NCBI RefSeq assembly: GCF_000242635.2
Contig: NC_017770.1
Coordinates: 4,538,669-4,602,668 of the forward strand
Origin: Solitalea canadensis DSM 3403
GTDB lineage: Bacteria > Bacteroidota > Bacteroidia > Sphingobacteriales > Sphingobacteriaceae
Direction: 5' to 3'
Length of the DNA: 64,000 nucleotides
Shown here: piece by piece, positions 25,121 through 34,369 of the stretch
Position numbering within the stretch: position 1 is the stretch's first letter
How the letters are laid out: each line of letters begins with the position of its first letter
Program-made: the position numbers and the translations under genes
Notes under the pieces: generated by a model
Told to the model about the DNA's origin: nothing
Database searches by the model: none
The model's input: the letters and a program-made list of their open reading frames with translations, nothing else

Positions 25121-26167
25121 TCAAGTTATATACCACATCGTCTGAGAGTGCAATTTTGTCAGTTTATTAAAATATCCTTTAAAATACTTTTTTGCTTTCT
25201 CATATACCAAAAACTTAATTGAGCGTAATCGGAAATCTGAATGCCTGGTGTATTCCAAAAAACGATTTGCTTTTTCAAGCATTATCGATGAATCAGCGAT
25301 TGTCCCTAAAACATATAACTGCCAAATGTGCAATGAATGATAACCCATGCTGGCCAGATAATGGTTACCATCGTCACGAACTCCGTACCAGCTCCACCAA
25401 CCACAATCAAATGAAGGAAGCGCATCCTCAATGCTCTTGACGCCTTTTTGATACAGATCATGTATGCTTTCGGACTTGGTAAGTTTAAATAAATCAAACA
25501 GTCCCAACATTGCATACATCATCCCATTAAGCACATGTAGGCAAGGAGGCTTCACAAACTCTTCGTACCATAATAAATGGTCAGTGCCATAGGTAGACAC
25601 AACACCGTTAGCGTCAACATTCCTATAAAAGCAAGGAATACATTTTAGGGCCGCATCCAGGTACTTTAAATCATTTGTAGCTTCAAAACACCGGCAAAAA
25701 ACACTGATTGCCTGGCCTTGGCTCATTGACGAAATTTCACCTACGTGTCCCTGGCCGAGAATCTCTTTCCGAAGGTTTACTTCGTTATTATAATGATCAG
25801 CGGTTCTTAAGAGGTAATCTGCTACATGTTTAACCTGTTCTAAATATTTTTCATCATTTGTTTCGTAATAAAGATTCCAGTTGCCGATTGCATATCCGCA
25901 AAGCCTTGTATTATTGTGAATAACATTTCCCCAAACAGGCTTCACAGGAAGGCCCTCCTTATCGGATAGCCAATAGTAACCATCTTTTACAATGGTTGCA
26001 TAATCGAGAGGATATAAGCCAAGGGATGTTTCCTGATTTGAATAATTAGTTAAATCAAGATTAGGGGGAATACGCCAAAAAGCATTCACTCCTTTGAAAA
26101 TTAAAGACGAGCGCTTAAAAATTTCAGACGTATGCCCCAGCGTAGATAGAATACGTTGAGAGAGCAT
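25121..26167 (-). CDS. D-glucuronyl C5-epimerase-like protein (C5-epim_C domain)
   Basis: A 348-residue protein without an evident signal peptide. The region from about residue 140 to 300 resembles the C-terminal (alpha/alpha) domain of heparan/heparosan glucuronyl C5-epimerases: SSMSQGQAISVFCRC, YLDAALKCI, LLWYEEFVKPPCLHVLNGMM and YAMLGLFDLF, then CGWWSWYGVRDDG. The N-terminal part includes LGLYPLDYATIVKDG. In the true enzymes this domain flips uronic acid stereochemistry in a polymer. No heparosan synthase, sulfotransferase or polysaccharide lyase is nearby, so the substrate is unknown, and other six-hairpin activities are possible. It lies directly upstream of htpG. Confidence 0.7.
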   Translation of the reverse strand: MLSQRILSTLGHTSEIFKRSSLIFKGVNAFWRIPPNLDLTNYSNQETSLGLYPLDYATIVKDGYYWLSDKEGLPVKPVWGNVIHNNTRLCGYAIGNWNLYYETNDEKYLEQVKHVADYLLRTADHYNNEVNLRKEILGQGHVGEISSMSQGQAISVFCRCFEATNDLKYLDAALKCIPCFYRNVDANGVVSTYGTDHLLWYEEFVKPPCLHVLNGMMYAMLGLFDLFKLTKSESIHDLYQKGVKSIEDALPSFDCGWWSWYGVRDDGNHYLASMGYHSLHIWQLYVLGTIADSSIMLEKANRFLEYTRHSDFRLRSIKFLVYEKAKKYFKGYFNKLTKLHSQTMWYIT

Positions 26168-26333
26168 TGGTTTTTAGTTTGGTTTTTGAGATAAAACGCT
26201 AAGATAAAGAAAGATATATTTTAAATCAACGCCTTTTTAACCAGACTGTTATAAACTATTTTTAATAAAAACCTGATAAAAATCATGTTTTCTGCAACTT
26301 GGTTTTAGTCCCTTTGTAGTTAAATTATTGAAA

Positions 26334-28130
26334 ATGCAAACCAAGCCAATTCACAGCTTTCATATTCCGGTAATGGGCTTAGCCTACACCATTGATTCTC
26401 CTGTTAAAGTTGCCCGCTATGGTATTTCTTCTGTTGTGTCAATAATTGAAGACAGACTAATAGAAATGATGCGGGGTTATTATTATAACCAGATCAATGA
26501 ACCTTATGAACCAATTGACGAAAAGCAAGCGGATTATAGGACCAAACGAATAACTGATTATCTGAATCTTCTAAACAAGATTGTTAAATCCCAATTTGAG
26601 GAACTCAGAAATTCGGCGTTTGAAAAAGGTTCTGAGTTAGTGAAATATTTTGAGATGTTACCTGATAACAGCTCATTGAAATCACTTTATGATAAGATGC
26701 TCACTACAAAGGACGAATTTGAGAAGCTGAATATTCAGGATAAGTTACGTCAACTGATTAAACCAGGAAGCATTGATGTAAATATTATGACCAAGCTTGA
26801 TAAGAACAACTTTGATAAGCAAGGGAACATAATTGAGAACGGTTCTGATGCGCTCACTTCTTTACGCGCTTATGCAGAAAGTGACCTTCATGATTCATCT
26901 ATTATTTTTTCCGCTGGGATGAACCCTCGTCTCTTTAATTATATTGATCAGTTCGAGGACTTTAAGCAACAGCCTGATGGATCTTTTAAAAAGAAGGTAA
27001 TCATTAAAGTAAGTGATTTCAGATCAGCTTTGATCCAGGGGAAATATCTTGCTAAAAAAGGAATTTGGGTAAGCGAATTCAGAATTGAGTCTGGATTGAA
27101 CTGTGGCGGACATGCATTTGCGACAGATGGCTTTTTATTAGGACCGATTCTGGAAGAGTTTAAGACCAGACGAAAAGAACTTATTGACAGCCTTTTTGAT
27201 CTATATAGCAAAAGCGTAAAAGAAAATACTCCAACAGATATTCCTCCTGTGAGGATAACCGTTCAAGGCGGTATTGGAAATGCTCAAGAGCAAGAGTTTT
27301 TGCTTAACTATTATGAAGTAGACGCTACCGGTTGGGGTTCTCCATTTTTGTTAGTGCCAGAGGCAACCACGGTGGATGCTCATACTCTTGATCTGTTAGA
27401 AAAATCAAAAGAAGAAGACATAACATTAAGTCATAACTCTCCACTGGGCGTTCGATTTAATTATTTACGTCGTACAACTTCCGAAATTGAAAAATTGCAA
27501 CGTATTGCCTTTAACAAACCGGGAAGTCCTTGTACTGAAAAGTTTTTACAGACCAATACTGAATTTACAGATAAACCAATCTGTACTGCTTCGATTGAGT
27601 ATCAAAAGACGAAAATTGAAGAGATTAAAAATCAAGACCTTTCATTAGCCGAAAAGGAAAAACAGATTGAAGCCGTGCTTTCGAAGGAGTGCTTATGCAT
27701 TGGGTTAAGCAATTCAGCTGCCCTGAATTATAATACGTTCTTTCTTAAAAATCTAACTGCAGTAACAATCTGTCCAGGACCGAACATTGCCTATTTTGAT
27801 AAAAAAGTTTCATTGAAGGAAATGGTAGATCATATTTATGGTCGGATTGATTTGTTAGCTAATAAATATCGTCCAGACCTTTTCACCAAAGAGCTTCAAC
27901 TATATGTTGACTATTTTAAAGAGCAGGTTGATGAGCTTACCGAAAGTTTCCAGGAGAAAAAGCAGAAATATGTAGTTGAATTCAAAAAGAATCTGGAGGA
28001 AGGCATCGATTATTACAAAAAATTAGCACCAGCCCTTTCTGAATACAAAATCGGGAACAAGTTTGAAGAAGGCTTGAAAAATGCAGAAAAACAGCTGCAA
28101 AAGTTATTCAGTAAAGAATTATCAGTCTAA
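26334..28130 (+). CDS. Uncharacterised conserved protein with FHIPVMG N-terminus and cysteine cluster
   Basis: A 598-residue soluble protein that I do not recognise as a characterised enzyme. It starts with IPVMGLAYTIDSPVKVARYG, a layout like the first strand of TIM-barrel flavoproteins such as nitronate monooxygenase, and later has NCGGHAFATDGFLLGPILEE (C257) and VQGGIGNAQEQEFLL (about 310-324), a pair of glycine motifs that could bind phosphate of FMN. Further cysteines lie at 400, 417, 453, 455 and 480 (contexts SPCTEK, PICTAS, ECLCIGLSNSA, TICPGPNIAYF), spaced like ligands for a metal or Fe-S cluster. The C-terminus (about 495-590) is a charged coiled coil. The ATG at 26334 is preferred to a TTG two codons upstream. 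It is monocistronic with a strong terminator. Flavin and cluster binding are inferences. Confidence 0.7.
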   Translation: MQTKPIHSFHIPVMGLAYTIDSPVKVARYGISSVVSIIEDRLIEMMRGYYYNQINEPYEPIDEKQADYRTKRITDYLNLLNKIVKSQFEELRNSAFEKGSELVKYFEMLPDNSSLKSLYDKMLTTKDEFEKLNIQDKLRQLIKPGSIDVNIMTKLDKNNFDKQGNIIENGSDALTSLRAYAESDLHDSSIIFSAGMNPRLFNYIDQFEDFKQQPDGSFKKKVIIKVSDFRSALIQGKYLAKKGIWVSEFRIESGLNCGGHAFATDGFLLGPILEEFKTRRKELIDSLFDLYSKSVKENTPTDIPPVRITVQGGIGNAQEQEFLLNYYEVDATGWGSPFLLVPEATTVDAHTLDLLEKSKEEDITLSHNSPLGVRFNYLRRTTSEIEKLQRIAFNKPGSPCTEKFLQTNTEFTDKPICTASIEYQKTKIEEIKNQDLSLAEKEKQIEAVLSKECLCIGLSNSAALNYNTFFLKNLTAVTICPGPNIAYFDKKVSLKEMVDHIYGRIDLLANKYRPDLFTKELQLYVDYFKEQVDELTESFQEKKQKYVVEFKKNLEEGIDYYKKLAPALSEYKIGNKFEEGLKNAEKQLQKLFSKELSV

Positions 28131-28148
28131 ATTGTCATAAATAAAGCC

Positions 28149-28180
28149 AACGGTGGTAAGCAATTACCGCCGTTTTTGTT
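28149..28180 (+). terminator. Hairpin terminator
   Basis: AACGG and GGTAA (28149-28159) pair with TTACC and CCGTT (28164-28174) around one mismatch, followed by a T-rich run. It lies 19 bases after the 598-residue gene. Confidence 0.85.
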
Positions 28181-28333
28181 TTTTGGGTATAACAGATTTT
28201 AGTGATTTTAATTGATCAATTTATAATTGTTAAACAAGATTGAATCAGCTAAAATTATTTCAATCGATTGCTCCATAAATAGCAATAAATAGCCAACTCG
28301 CAATCAACAATTTGCAACTCGCAATTATGCGCG

Positions 28334-29269
28334 TTACAACGCGCTGCCCTGCACCACCCCTCTCTTTTCTAAATAATTCTCGAAGTAAGTCTGAATGCCT
28401 GATTTGTTCATCCCCCACTCCGGAGCAATAAGAAACTCACGGTCGGAGATGCCAAATAAACGCTGAATAACAATATCTGGACGAAGGCGTGGGATTAGCT
28501 GACAAAGAAACTCCGCATATTCTTCCATGGTGAACAGTTTGAACGGTTCTCTTTTGTATTTAACACCCATAATGGAGCCTTCAACAATATATAAATGGTG
28601 GAGTTTAACAAATTTGATCTGCGGATGGCGATTGATTTCATCGGCATAGGCTAACATCATTTCATGCGTTTCGCCAGGCAATCCAAAGATGGAGTGAACA
28701 CAAACATCCAGTTTGGAACTGGTGAGCAACCCTAGCACATCAACAAGTTCTGCATGTGTACACCCACGGTTTAGTTGCGCCAATGTTTCTTCATAAATGG
28801 ATTCCATACCCATTTCTAAATCTACATCCACATGATTGGTATAACTTTCGAGCAAGGCAATTTTTTCAGCATCAATACAATCAGCACGAGTTCCTACAGA
28901 CAAACCCACAATATCCGAAGTGTTTATCGATAATGCCTCATCATACATCGATTTCAGGTAATGCGTAGGAGCATAGGTATTGGTATTGGGCTGAAAGTAG
29001 ATAATAAATTTATCTGCTCTGTACATGTGGCGAGCGCGTTCCATTCCCAATGAGATCTGATCACGCATGTTCGGAAGTGCACGAGTAAGTTCAGGAGTGA
29101 AAGAATCTACGTTACAATAGGTACATCCTCCATAGCCTTTACTCCCGTCTCTGTTCGGACAAGTAAATCCTCCGTCCACAATCACCTTAAAAACACGCTG
29201 ACCGTTATATTTTTCTCTCAGCCAAGCGCCGTAATTATTATATGTAGTTATCCCTGAATCTGTTGACAT
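28334..29269 (-). CDS. Radical SAM protein, TIGR01212/YhcC family
   Basis: A 311-residue radical SAM enzyme. The Fe-S ligands are in GFTCPNRDGSKGYGGCTYCN (C-x11-C-x2-C), the spacing typical of the YhcC family rather than the usual CxxxCxxC. Further motifs are IIYFQPNTNTYAP, VGLSVGTRADCI, VDLEMGMESI and HSIFGLPGETHEMM. The family's reaction is not established; some relatives are linked to tRNA modification or peptide-type chemistry. A promoter box lies four bases before the ATG, so the mRNA is probably near leaderless. No partner gene is adjacent. Confidence 0.9.
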   Translation of the reverse strand: MSTDSGITTYNNYGAWLREKYNGQRVFKVIVDGGFTCPNRDGSKGYGGCTYCNVDSFTPELTRALPNMRDQISLGMERARHMYRADKFIIYFQPNTNTYAPTHYLKSMYDEALSINTSDIVGLSVGTRADCIDAEKIALLESYTNHVDVDLEMGMESIYEETLAQLNRGCTHAELVDVLGLLTSSKLDVCVHSIFGLPGETHEMMLAYADEINRHPQIKFVKLHHLYIVEGSIMGVKYKREPFKLFTMEEYAEFLCQLIPRLRPDIVIQRLFGISDREFLIAPEWGMNKSGIQTYFENYLEKRGVVQGSAL

Positions 29270-29273
29270 CGGG

Positions 29274-29282
29274 GCAAAGGTA
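29274..29282 (-). promoter_or_regulatory. Promoter -7 box directly before the radical SAM gene start
   Basis: The minus strand reads TACCTTTGC, then CCCG, then the ATG. A perfect TAnnTTTG box this close implies a leaderless or very short leader. Confidence 0.6.
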
Positions 29283-29359
29283 AGAAAAAAAGGCTGTACC
29301 CAGTGGTTACAATGGGGAAATGCTGGTATAGGGTATATGATTAATGATAAAAAACGAGT

Positions 29360-30139
29360 TTAAGCACGTTCTTTTGTCAATGTAGCTGGTTGAGTAATAT
29401 TTTTTCTGAATAGGCGTCTAGTATTTAACCACAATCTGTTCATAAATCCATTTACAGCAACTGTTTTACCTTCGATCATTGAATGGAAGCCAAACTCTGC
29501 CACTTCCCAATCTTTTGGTAGTTTTCTGCCTCGCAACAACTTATTTACTTCTATTTCTGCGAGATGCTGTAAACCTGATTGTTGAGGGTCGGGGCAAAGA
29601 GCTGTAACGGTGATACCACTATTCTTCAATTCATTGGCTATGGCTTCCGAAAATGATAGCACAAATGCTTTTGTGGCATAATAAACCGCCATGCTTGGTC
29701 CTGGTTGAAAAGCAGCAGTGGAGGCAACATTTAATACCCTGCCTTTACCATGAATTACCATGTCATTTACAAAAAGCTTTGTTAACTGAACAAGGCTGAC
29801 CACATTTAAATTGATCATCTCTCGTTCTTTCTCCCAATCAGTTTCATGAAAAAAGCCATAATCACCAACGCCGGCGCTGTTTATCAAATAATCGATCCGA
29901 AAGCCGTCTTTAATAATATCATTGTAAACAACAAAGGGAGCGTTAGTTTTACTAAGATCAAAAGGGATAAACTTTACCCGAACTCCATATCGCTGATAAA
30001 GATCGAGGGCAAGATCCATCAAGAGGTCTTCGTTCTTATCGATGAGAACCAAGTCGACTCGGTTTCTAGCCATAATTCTTGAAAAGTAATAACCAATGCC
30101 TTGGGTGGCACCTGTTATTAAAGCGGTACGTTTATTCAT
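29360..30139 (-). CDS. Short-chain dehydrogenase/reductase
   Basis: A 259-residue SDR. The NAD(P)-binding Rossmann motif is TALITGATQGIGYYF (TGxxxGIG). The NAG-type strand is LINSAGVGDYG, the catalytic serine is in NVASTAAFQPG, and the YxxxK pair is in YYATKAF. Beyond the core the protein has a C-terminal extension with RNITQPATLTKE-type charged residues. Members of this branch often act on acyl or keto substrates, but the substrate is unknown. The start at 30139 (MNKRTALITG) is better than 30166, which would only add a nine-residue polar leader. A membrane protein gene precedes it by 103 bases. Confidence 0.88.
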   Translation of the reverse strand: MNKRTALITGATQGIGYYFSRIMARNRVDLVLIDKNEDLLMDLALDLYQRYGVRVKFIPFDLSKTNAPFVVYNDIIKDGFRIDYLINSAGVGDYGFFHETDWEKEREMINLNVVSLVQLTKLFVNDMVIHGKGRVLNVASTAAFQPGPSMAVYYATKAFVLSFSEAIANELKNSGITVTALCPDPQQSGLQHLAEIEVNKLLRGRKLPKDWEVAEFGFHSMIEGKTVAVNGFMNRLWLNTRRLFRKNITQPATLTKERA

Positions 30140-30242
30140 GAGAGAGCTTTTTCTTGAATTTACCATTTTTTAGGTATAAAGACACAAAAAATAAGACAAG
30201 AAGAATACCACTGTTATAAAAAAGGTAATGGAAGGATATTTT

Positions 30243-30746
30243 CTAATTTTTCTGAATGAATTCTTTAATAAGGTTTGTATACTTATTCGCTCTGCGCCCT
30301 GCAAACTGATCACTCGCAAATAGAATCAACGCCTGAAAAAAGAGTCCTGCTCCTACTCCAAGCCAGACATTTTGCTTCCCATAATTTAACCAGATCAAGA
30401 CAATGGATGCAATGAATAAGGCAAGTTCGACATTTCTATAAACAACAAAGTTCTTATTCACCCTTTCCATGCGTGGTAATTCTTTGTTTTTGAAATAGTC
30501 AGGGTTCATGTCATAGCTATAAATCACATCACTTACTTGTTTGTCGGTTCTTGAATATACGGAATAGCCTACCATCAACTGAATGACACCAAAGACAACC
30601 AAAGGAAAACCGACACCTATGTAGGTTTTTGACTTTAGAAAGAAAAAAGCGATTCCGGCTATAATGGTTAATATGCCGATTATCATAAAAACTAATGTGG
30701 CCGATTTTTCTGCTTCAAAGTATGATCGAATATCCTGATGTGTCAT
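30243..30746 (-). CDS. Hypothetical four-helix membrane protein
   Basis: A 167-residue protein of unknown function. A short cytoplasmic N-terminus (MTHQDIRSYFEAEKS) precedes two hydrophobic helices (about residues 17-37 and 42-63), a hydrophilic loop with MNPDYFKNKELPRMERVNKN, and two more helices (about 107-122 and 125-145), ending in a basic tail. No catalytic or binding motif is visible. It is upstream of the SDR in the same direction, so the two may be co-transcribed. Confidence 0.6.
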   Translation of the reverse strand: MTHQDIRSYFEAEKSATLVFMIIGILTIIAGIAFFFLKSKTYIGVGFPLVVFGVIQLMVGYSVYSRTDKQVSDVIYSYDMNPDYFKNKELPRMERVNKNFVVYRNVELALFIASIVLIWLNYGKQNVWLGVGAGLFFQALILFASDQFAGRRANKYTNLIKEFIQKN

Positions 30747-30882
30747 AAAGAGTTGTTTTCAGTAGTTGCTTATGCTAAAGCCGTAAGTCATAAGTTAAAA
30801 ATGTGACATTTAAATCTACCAAAACATTGGTACATATTATAATACATACCCTTTGAGATGAAGCAGGGCTGAAAAAATTGTC

Positions 30883-30890
30883 TAAATTTG
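30883..30890 (+). promoter_or_regulatory. icmF promoter -7 box
   Basis: TAAATTTG matches TAnnTTTG and lies 16 bases before the icmF start codon. A TTTG at 30852-30855 is too far upstream for a normal -33 element. Confidence 0.5.
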
Positions 30891-30906
30891 ACCATTCAAT
30901 AAACCG

Positions 30907-33900
30907 ATGATGGATACAGTAGAAGTTTATAAACCTAAAAACAAGATTCGTTTTGTTACGGCGGCAGCTTTGTTCGACGGGCACGATGCCTCGATAAATA
31001 TTATGCGCCGTATCTTACAATCGTCAGGAGCTGAAGTAATTCATCTTGGGCACAACCGCTCGGTTGAAGAAGTTGTGAATTGCGCGATCCAGGAAGATGT
31101 ACAAGGTATTGCCATGACCAGCTACCAAGGTGGCCACGTGGAGTACTTTAAATACATGTATGATCTGTTGAAAGAAAGAGGCGCCGGACATATCAAACTA
31201 TTTGGTGGTGGTGGAGGCGTTATTCTTCCAGAAGAAATCGACGAACTTCACACCTATGGTATTAACCGGATTTTTTCTCCTGATGATGGTCGTACAATGG
31301 GTTTACAGGGAATGATCAATTTCTTGCTTGAGCAATGTGATTTTCCTGTTAAAACCGCATTAAACGGAGAAGTTAAAGGCATTGGAAAGAAAGAGGTAAC
31401 ATCTATTGCCCACGCTATTTCTGTGGCAGAAAACTTTCCGGAAGAAGCTGATAATTTCTTAAAAGAGGTAAAAAAATTAATCGGACAACATAAGATACCT
31501 GTTTTGGGTATTACCGGTACTGGTGGTGCAGGTAAATCATCCCTTGTGGATGAATTGGTACGCCGTTACTTGTTAGAAACGGATAAAACCATTGCCATTA
31601 TTTCTGTTGATCCTTCAAAACGTAAAACCGGAGGAGCATTACTAGGTGATCGTATCCGCATGAACGCAATTAATAACCCACGAGTTTACATGCGTTCATT
31701 AGCTACTCGACAAGCGAATCTTGCCTTGTCTAAATATGTGCAGGAAGCAATTGACATTTGTAAGGCGGCGTCTTATGATTTGATTATTGTTGAAACTTCA
31801 GGTATTGGCCAGTCGGATACTGAGATTACAGAACACTGTGATGTATCATTATACGTTATGACGCCGGAATTTGGTGCGGCAACCCAGTTGGAGAAGATCG
31901 ATATGTTGGATTTTGCCGACCTTGTAGCCATCAACAAATTTGATAAACGTGGCGCATTGGATGCTATCCGTGATGTAAAAAAGCAATACAAGCGTAACCA
32001 TAATTTATGGGATGCCAATGATGATACGTTGCCAATTTTCGGAACCATTGCTTCTCAGTTTAATGATCCGGGGATGAACAATCTGTTCATGGCATTGATG
32101 GCGAAGATTAAGGAAAGAACCGGCGTTGATTTTCAGGCTCATTATGAACTAACCCCCGAAGTTTCTGAGAAGGTTTACATCATTCCACCAGATAGAAATC
32201 GCTACCTGGCTGAAATTGTAGAAAACAACCATGAATATAAAAGCTGGGTTAACGAACAATGCGTTATTGCTCAGAAAATGTTTCAGTTGAAGGGTACGAT
32301 CGATTTGTTGAAAGCGCCCAATTCTACCGATCTGGCAGCGGAATCAATAGCACAACTTGAAGGACTTTACAATCATTTGGAAGATAATCTTGCAGGTGAA
32401 TGTAAGCGTTTGTTGCGTGAATGGCCGGAAACGGTAAAAAAATACAAAGAAGATAACTTTATCTATAAAGTTCGTGATAAAGAGATTAAACAAGCACTGT
32501 ATTACGAATCGTTATCGAAGCTTCGTATTCCTAAAATCTCTTTGCCAAAATATGAGGCTTGGGGTGATATATTGCGTTGGTTGCTGACCGAAAATGTTCC
32601 GGGAGAGTTTCCATATGCAGCCGGCGTGTTTCCACTGAAACGAGAAGGCGAAGATCCAACTCGTATGTTTGCTGGAGAAGGTGGTCCGGAGAGAACCAAC
32701 AAGCGTTTCCATTATGTTTCATTGGGTCAACCGGCACATCGTTTATCGACTGCATTTGATTCAGTTACACTATATGGCGAAGATCCTCACGTTCGTCCGG
32801 ATATCTATGGAAAAATAGGTAATTCAGGGGTTTCAATTGCGACGCTTGATGACTGCAAAAAACTGTATTCAGGTTTTGATCTTTGTCATCCGAGCACCTC
32901 TGTTTCTATGACCATTAATGGCCCTGCTCCAATGCTGTTAGGCTTTTTTATGAACACGGCTATCGATCAGCAATGTGAAAAATATATTCACCAGCATGGA
33001 TTGGTTAAGGAGGTAAAAGCTAAGATCGATGAGATCTATAAAAAGAAAGGCTTGGAAAAACCTACGTACAATGGTGAACTTCCCGAGGGTAACAATGGGT
33101 TGGGTTTAATGCTGTTGGGTGTTACGGGAGATGAGGTATTGCCGGCCGATGTGTATGAAAAAATAAAAGCACATGCTATTGCGACGGTTCGCGGGACAGT
33201 ACAGGCCGATATTTTGAAAGAAGACCAGGCGCAGAATACTTGTATTTTCTCAACTGAATTTGCTTTGAGAATGATGGGAGATATTCAACAGTACTTTATT
33301 GACGAGAAGGTTCGCAATTTTTATTCAGTATCAATTTCAGGGTATCACATTGCAGAAGCTGGTGCCAACCCGATTTCTCAGCTTGCATTTACATTAGCGA
33401 ACGGATTCACGTTTGTTGAATATTACCTAAGCCGGGGAATGCATATTGATGAGTTTGCGCCAAATCTTTCGTTCTTCTTCTCCAATGGCATCGATCCGGA
33501 ATATTCTGTTATTGGTCGTGTTGCCAGAAGAATTTGGGCCAAAGCGATCAAAAATAAATACAAAGGAAATGATCGTTCACAAAAGTTGAAGTATCATATT
33601 CAAACCTCTGGCCGCTCATTGCATGCGCAGGAAATTGATTTTAACGATATCAGAACTACATTACAGGCGTTATATGCAATTTACGACAACTGTAATTCTT
33701 TGCATACGAATGCATATGATGAAGCGATCACCACTCCAACAGAAGAATCTGTTCGTCGGGCAATGGCTATCCAGCTTATCATTAACCGCGAATTGGGATT
33801 AGCTAAGAATGAAAATCCAATTCAAGGTGCGTTTATTATTGAAGAACTGACTGATCTGGTAGAAGAAGCGGTATTGACGGAATTCAAACGGATAAATGAT

Positions 33901-34290
33901 AGAGGTGGTGTTTTAGGAGCGATGGAAACTATGTATCAACGCAGCAAAATACAGGAAGAATCATTGTATTACGAAACGTTGAAACATACTGGTGCCTATC
34001 CGATTATTGGGGTTAACACCTTCTTAAATAGTAAAGGATCGCCTACGGTTGTTCCGCAAGAAGTTATTCGCGCAACTGAAGATGAAAAACAGTATCAGAT
34101 TGCCGCACTTCATGCTTTTCAAAAACGCAACGACGCCCAAAGTGTTCAACTATTGAAAGAGTTGCAACAAGCAGCAATTCACAATGAGAATATTTTTGAT
34201 AAACTGATGGAGGTATCGAAATGCTGTTCTTTAGGACAGATTTCTGCTGCACTTTATCAGGTGGGCGGACAGTACAGAAGAAATATGTAG
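30907..34290 (+). CDS. icmF: Fused B12-dependent acyl-CoA mutase IcmF (isobutyryl-CoA mutase family)
   Basis: At 1127 residues this is the fused mutase, chaperone and B12-binding protein IcmF. The N-terminal cobalamin domain (1-145) has the base-off ligand histidine in FDGHDAS (H26), [11 protein letters not shown] and LFGGGGGVI. The G-protein chaperone domain (about 150-430) has the Walker [10 protein letters not shown] near 204-212, [20 protein letters not shown] and NKFD. The C-terminal TIM-barrel mutase domain (about 550-1120) has [38 protein letters not shown]-type residues and [19 protein letters not shown]. IcmF enzymes interconvert isobutyryl-CoA and butyryl-CoA and, in some cases, isovaleryl-CoA and pivalyl-CoA. 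The substrate cannot be fixed from sequence alone. Standalone gene with its own terminator; no mce epimerase nearby. Confidence 0.95.
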   Translation: MMDTVEVYKPKNKIRFVTAAALFDGHDASINIMRRILQSSGAEVIHLGHNRSVEEVVNCAIQEDVQGIAMTSYQGGHVEYFKYMYDLLKERGAGHIKLFGGGGGVILPEEIDELHTYGINRIFSPDDGRTMGLQGMINFLLEQCDFPVKTALNGEVKGIGKKEVTSIAHAISVAENFPEEADNFLKEVKKLIGQHKIPVLGITGTGGAGKSSLVDELVRRYLLETDKTIAIISVDPSKRKTGGALLGDRIRMNAINNPRVYMRSLATRQANLALSKYVQEAIDICKAASYDLIIVETSGIGQSDTEITEHCDVSLYVMTPEFGAATQLEKIDMLDFADLVAINKFDKRGALDAIRDVKKQYKRNHNLWDANDDTLPIFGTIASQFNDPGMNNLFMALMAKIKERTGVDFQAHYELTPEVSEKVYIIPPDRNRYLAEIVENNHEYKSWVNEQCVIAQKMFQLKGTIDLLKAPNSTDLAAESIAQLEGLYNHLEDNLAGECKRLLREWPETVKKYKEDNFIYKVRDKEIKQALYYESLSKLRIPKISLPKYEAWGDILRWLLTENVPGEFPYAAGVFPLKREGEDPTRMFAGEGGPERTNKRFHYVSLGQPAHRLSTAFDSVTLYGEDPHVRPDIYGKIGNSGVSIATLDDCKKLYSGFDLCHPSTSVSMTINGPAPMLLGFFMNTAIDQQCEKYIHQHGLVKEVKAKIDEIYKKKGLEKPTYNGELPEGNNGLGLMLLGVTGDEVLPADVYEKIKAHAIATVRGTVQADILKEDQAQNTCIFSTEFALRMMGDIQQYFIDEKVRNFYSVSISGYHIAEAGANPISQLAFTLANGFTFVEYYLSRGMHIDEFAPNLSFFFSNGIDPEYSVIGRVARRIWAKAIKNKYKGNDRSQKLKYHIQTSGRSLHAQEIDFNDIRTTLQALYAIYDNCNSLHTNAYDEAITTPTEESVRRAMAIQLIINRELGLAKNENPIQGAFIIEELTDLVEEAVLTEFKRINDRGGVLGAMETMYQRSKIQEESLYYETLKHTGAYPIIGVNTFLNSKGSPTVVPQEVIRATEDEKQYQIAALHAFQKRNDAQSVQLLKELQQAAIHNENIFDKLMEVSKCCSLGQISAALYQVGGQYRRNM

Positions 34291-34313
34291 TATTTTCGAA
34301 AATATAATGAAAT

Positions 34314-34347
34314 GAGAAGGGCCTGCAAAACAGGCCCTTCTCGTTTT
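34314..34347. terminator. Bidirectional hairpin terminator
   Basis: GAGAAGGGCCTG (34314-34325) pairs perfectly with CAGGCCCTTCTC (34331-34342), with T's following. It separates icmF from the convergent M1 peptidase gene. Confidence 0.92.
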
Positions 34348-34369
34348 TATAAGTAAGCTGAACTTTTGG

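Noticed and set aside
32502-32759. Several open frames on the minus strand inside icmF
   Set aside because: All lie over the conserved mutase domain and show no protein-like signal.
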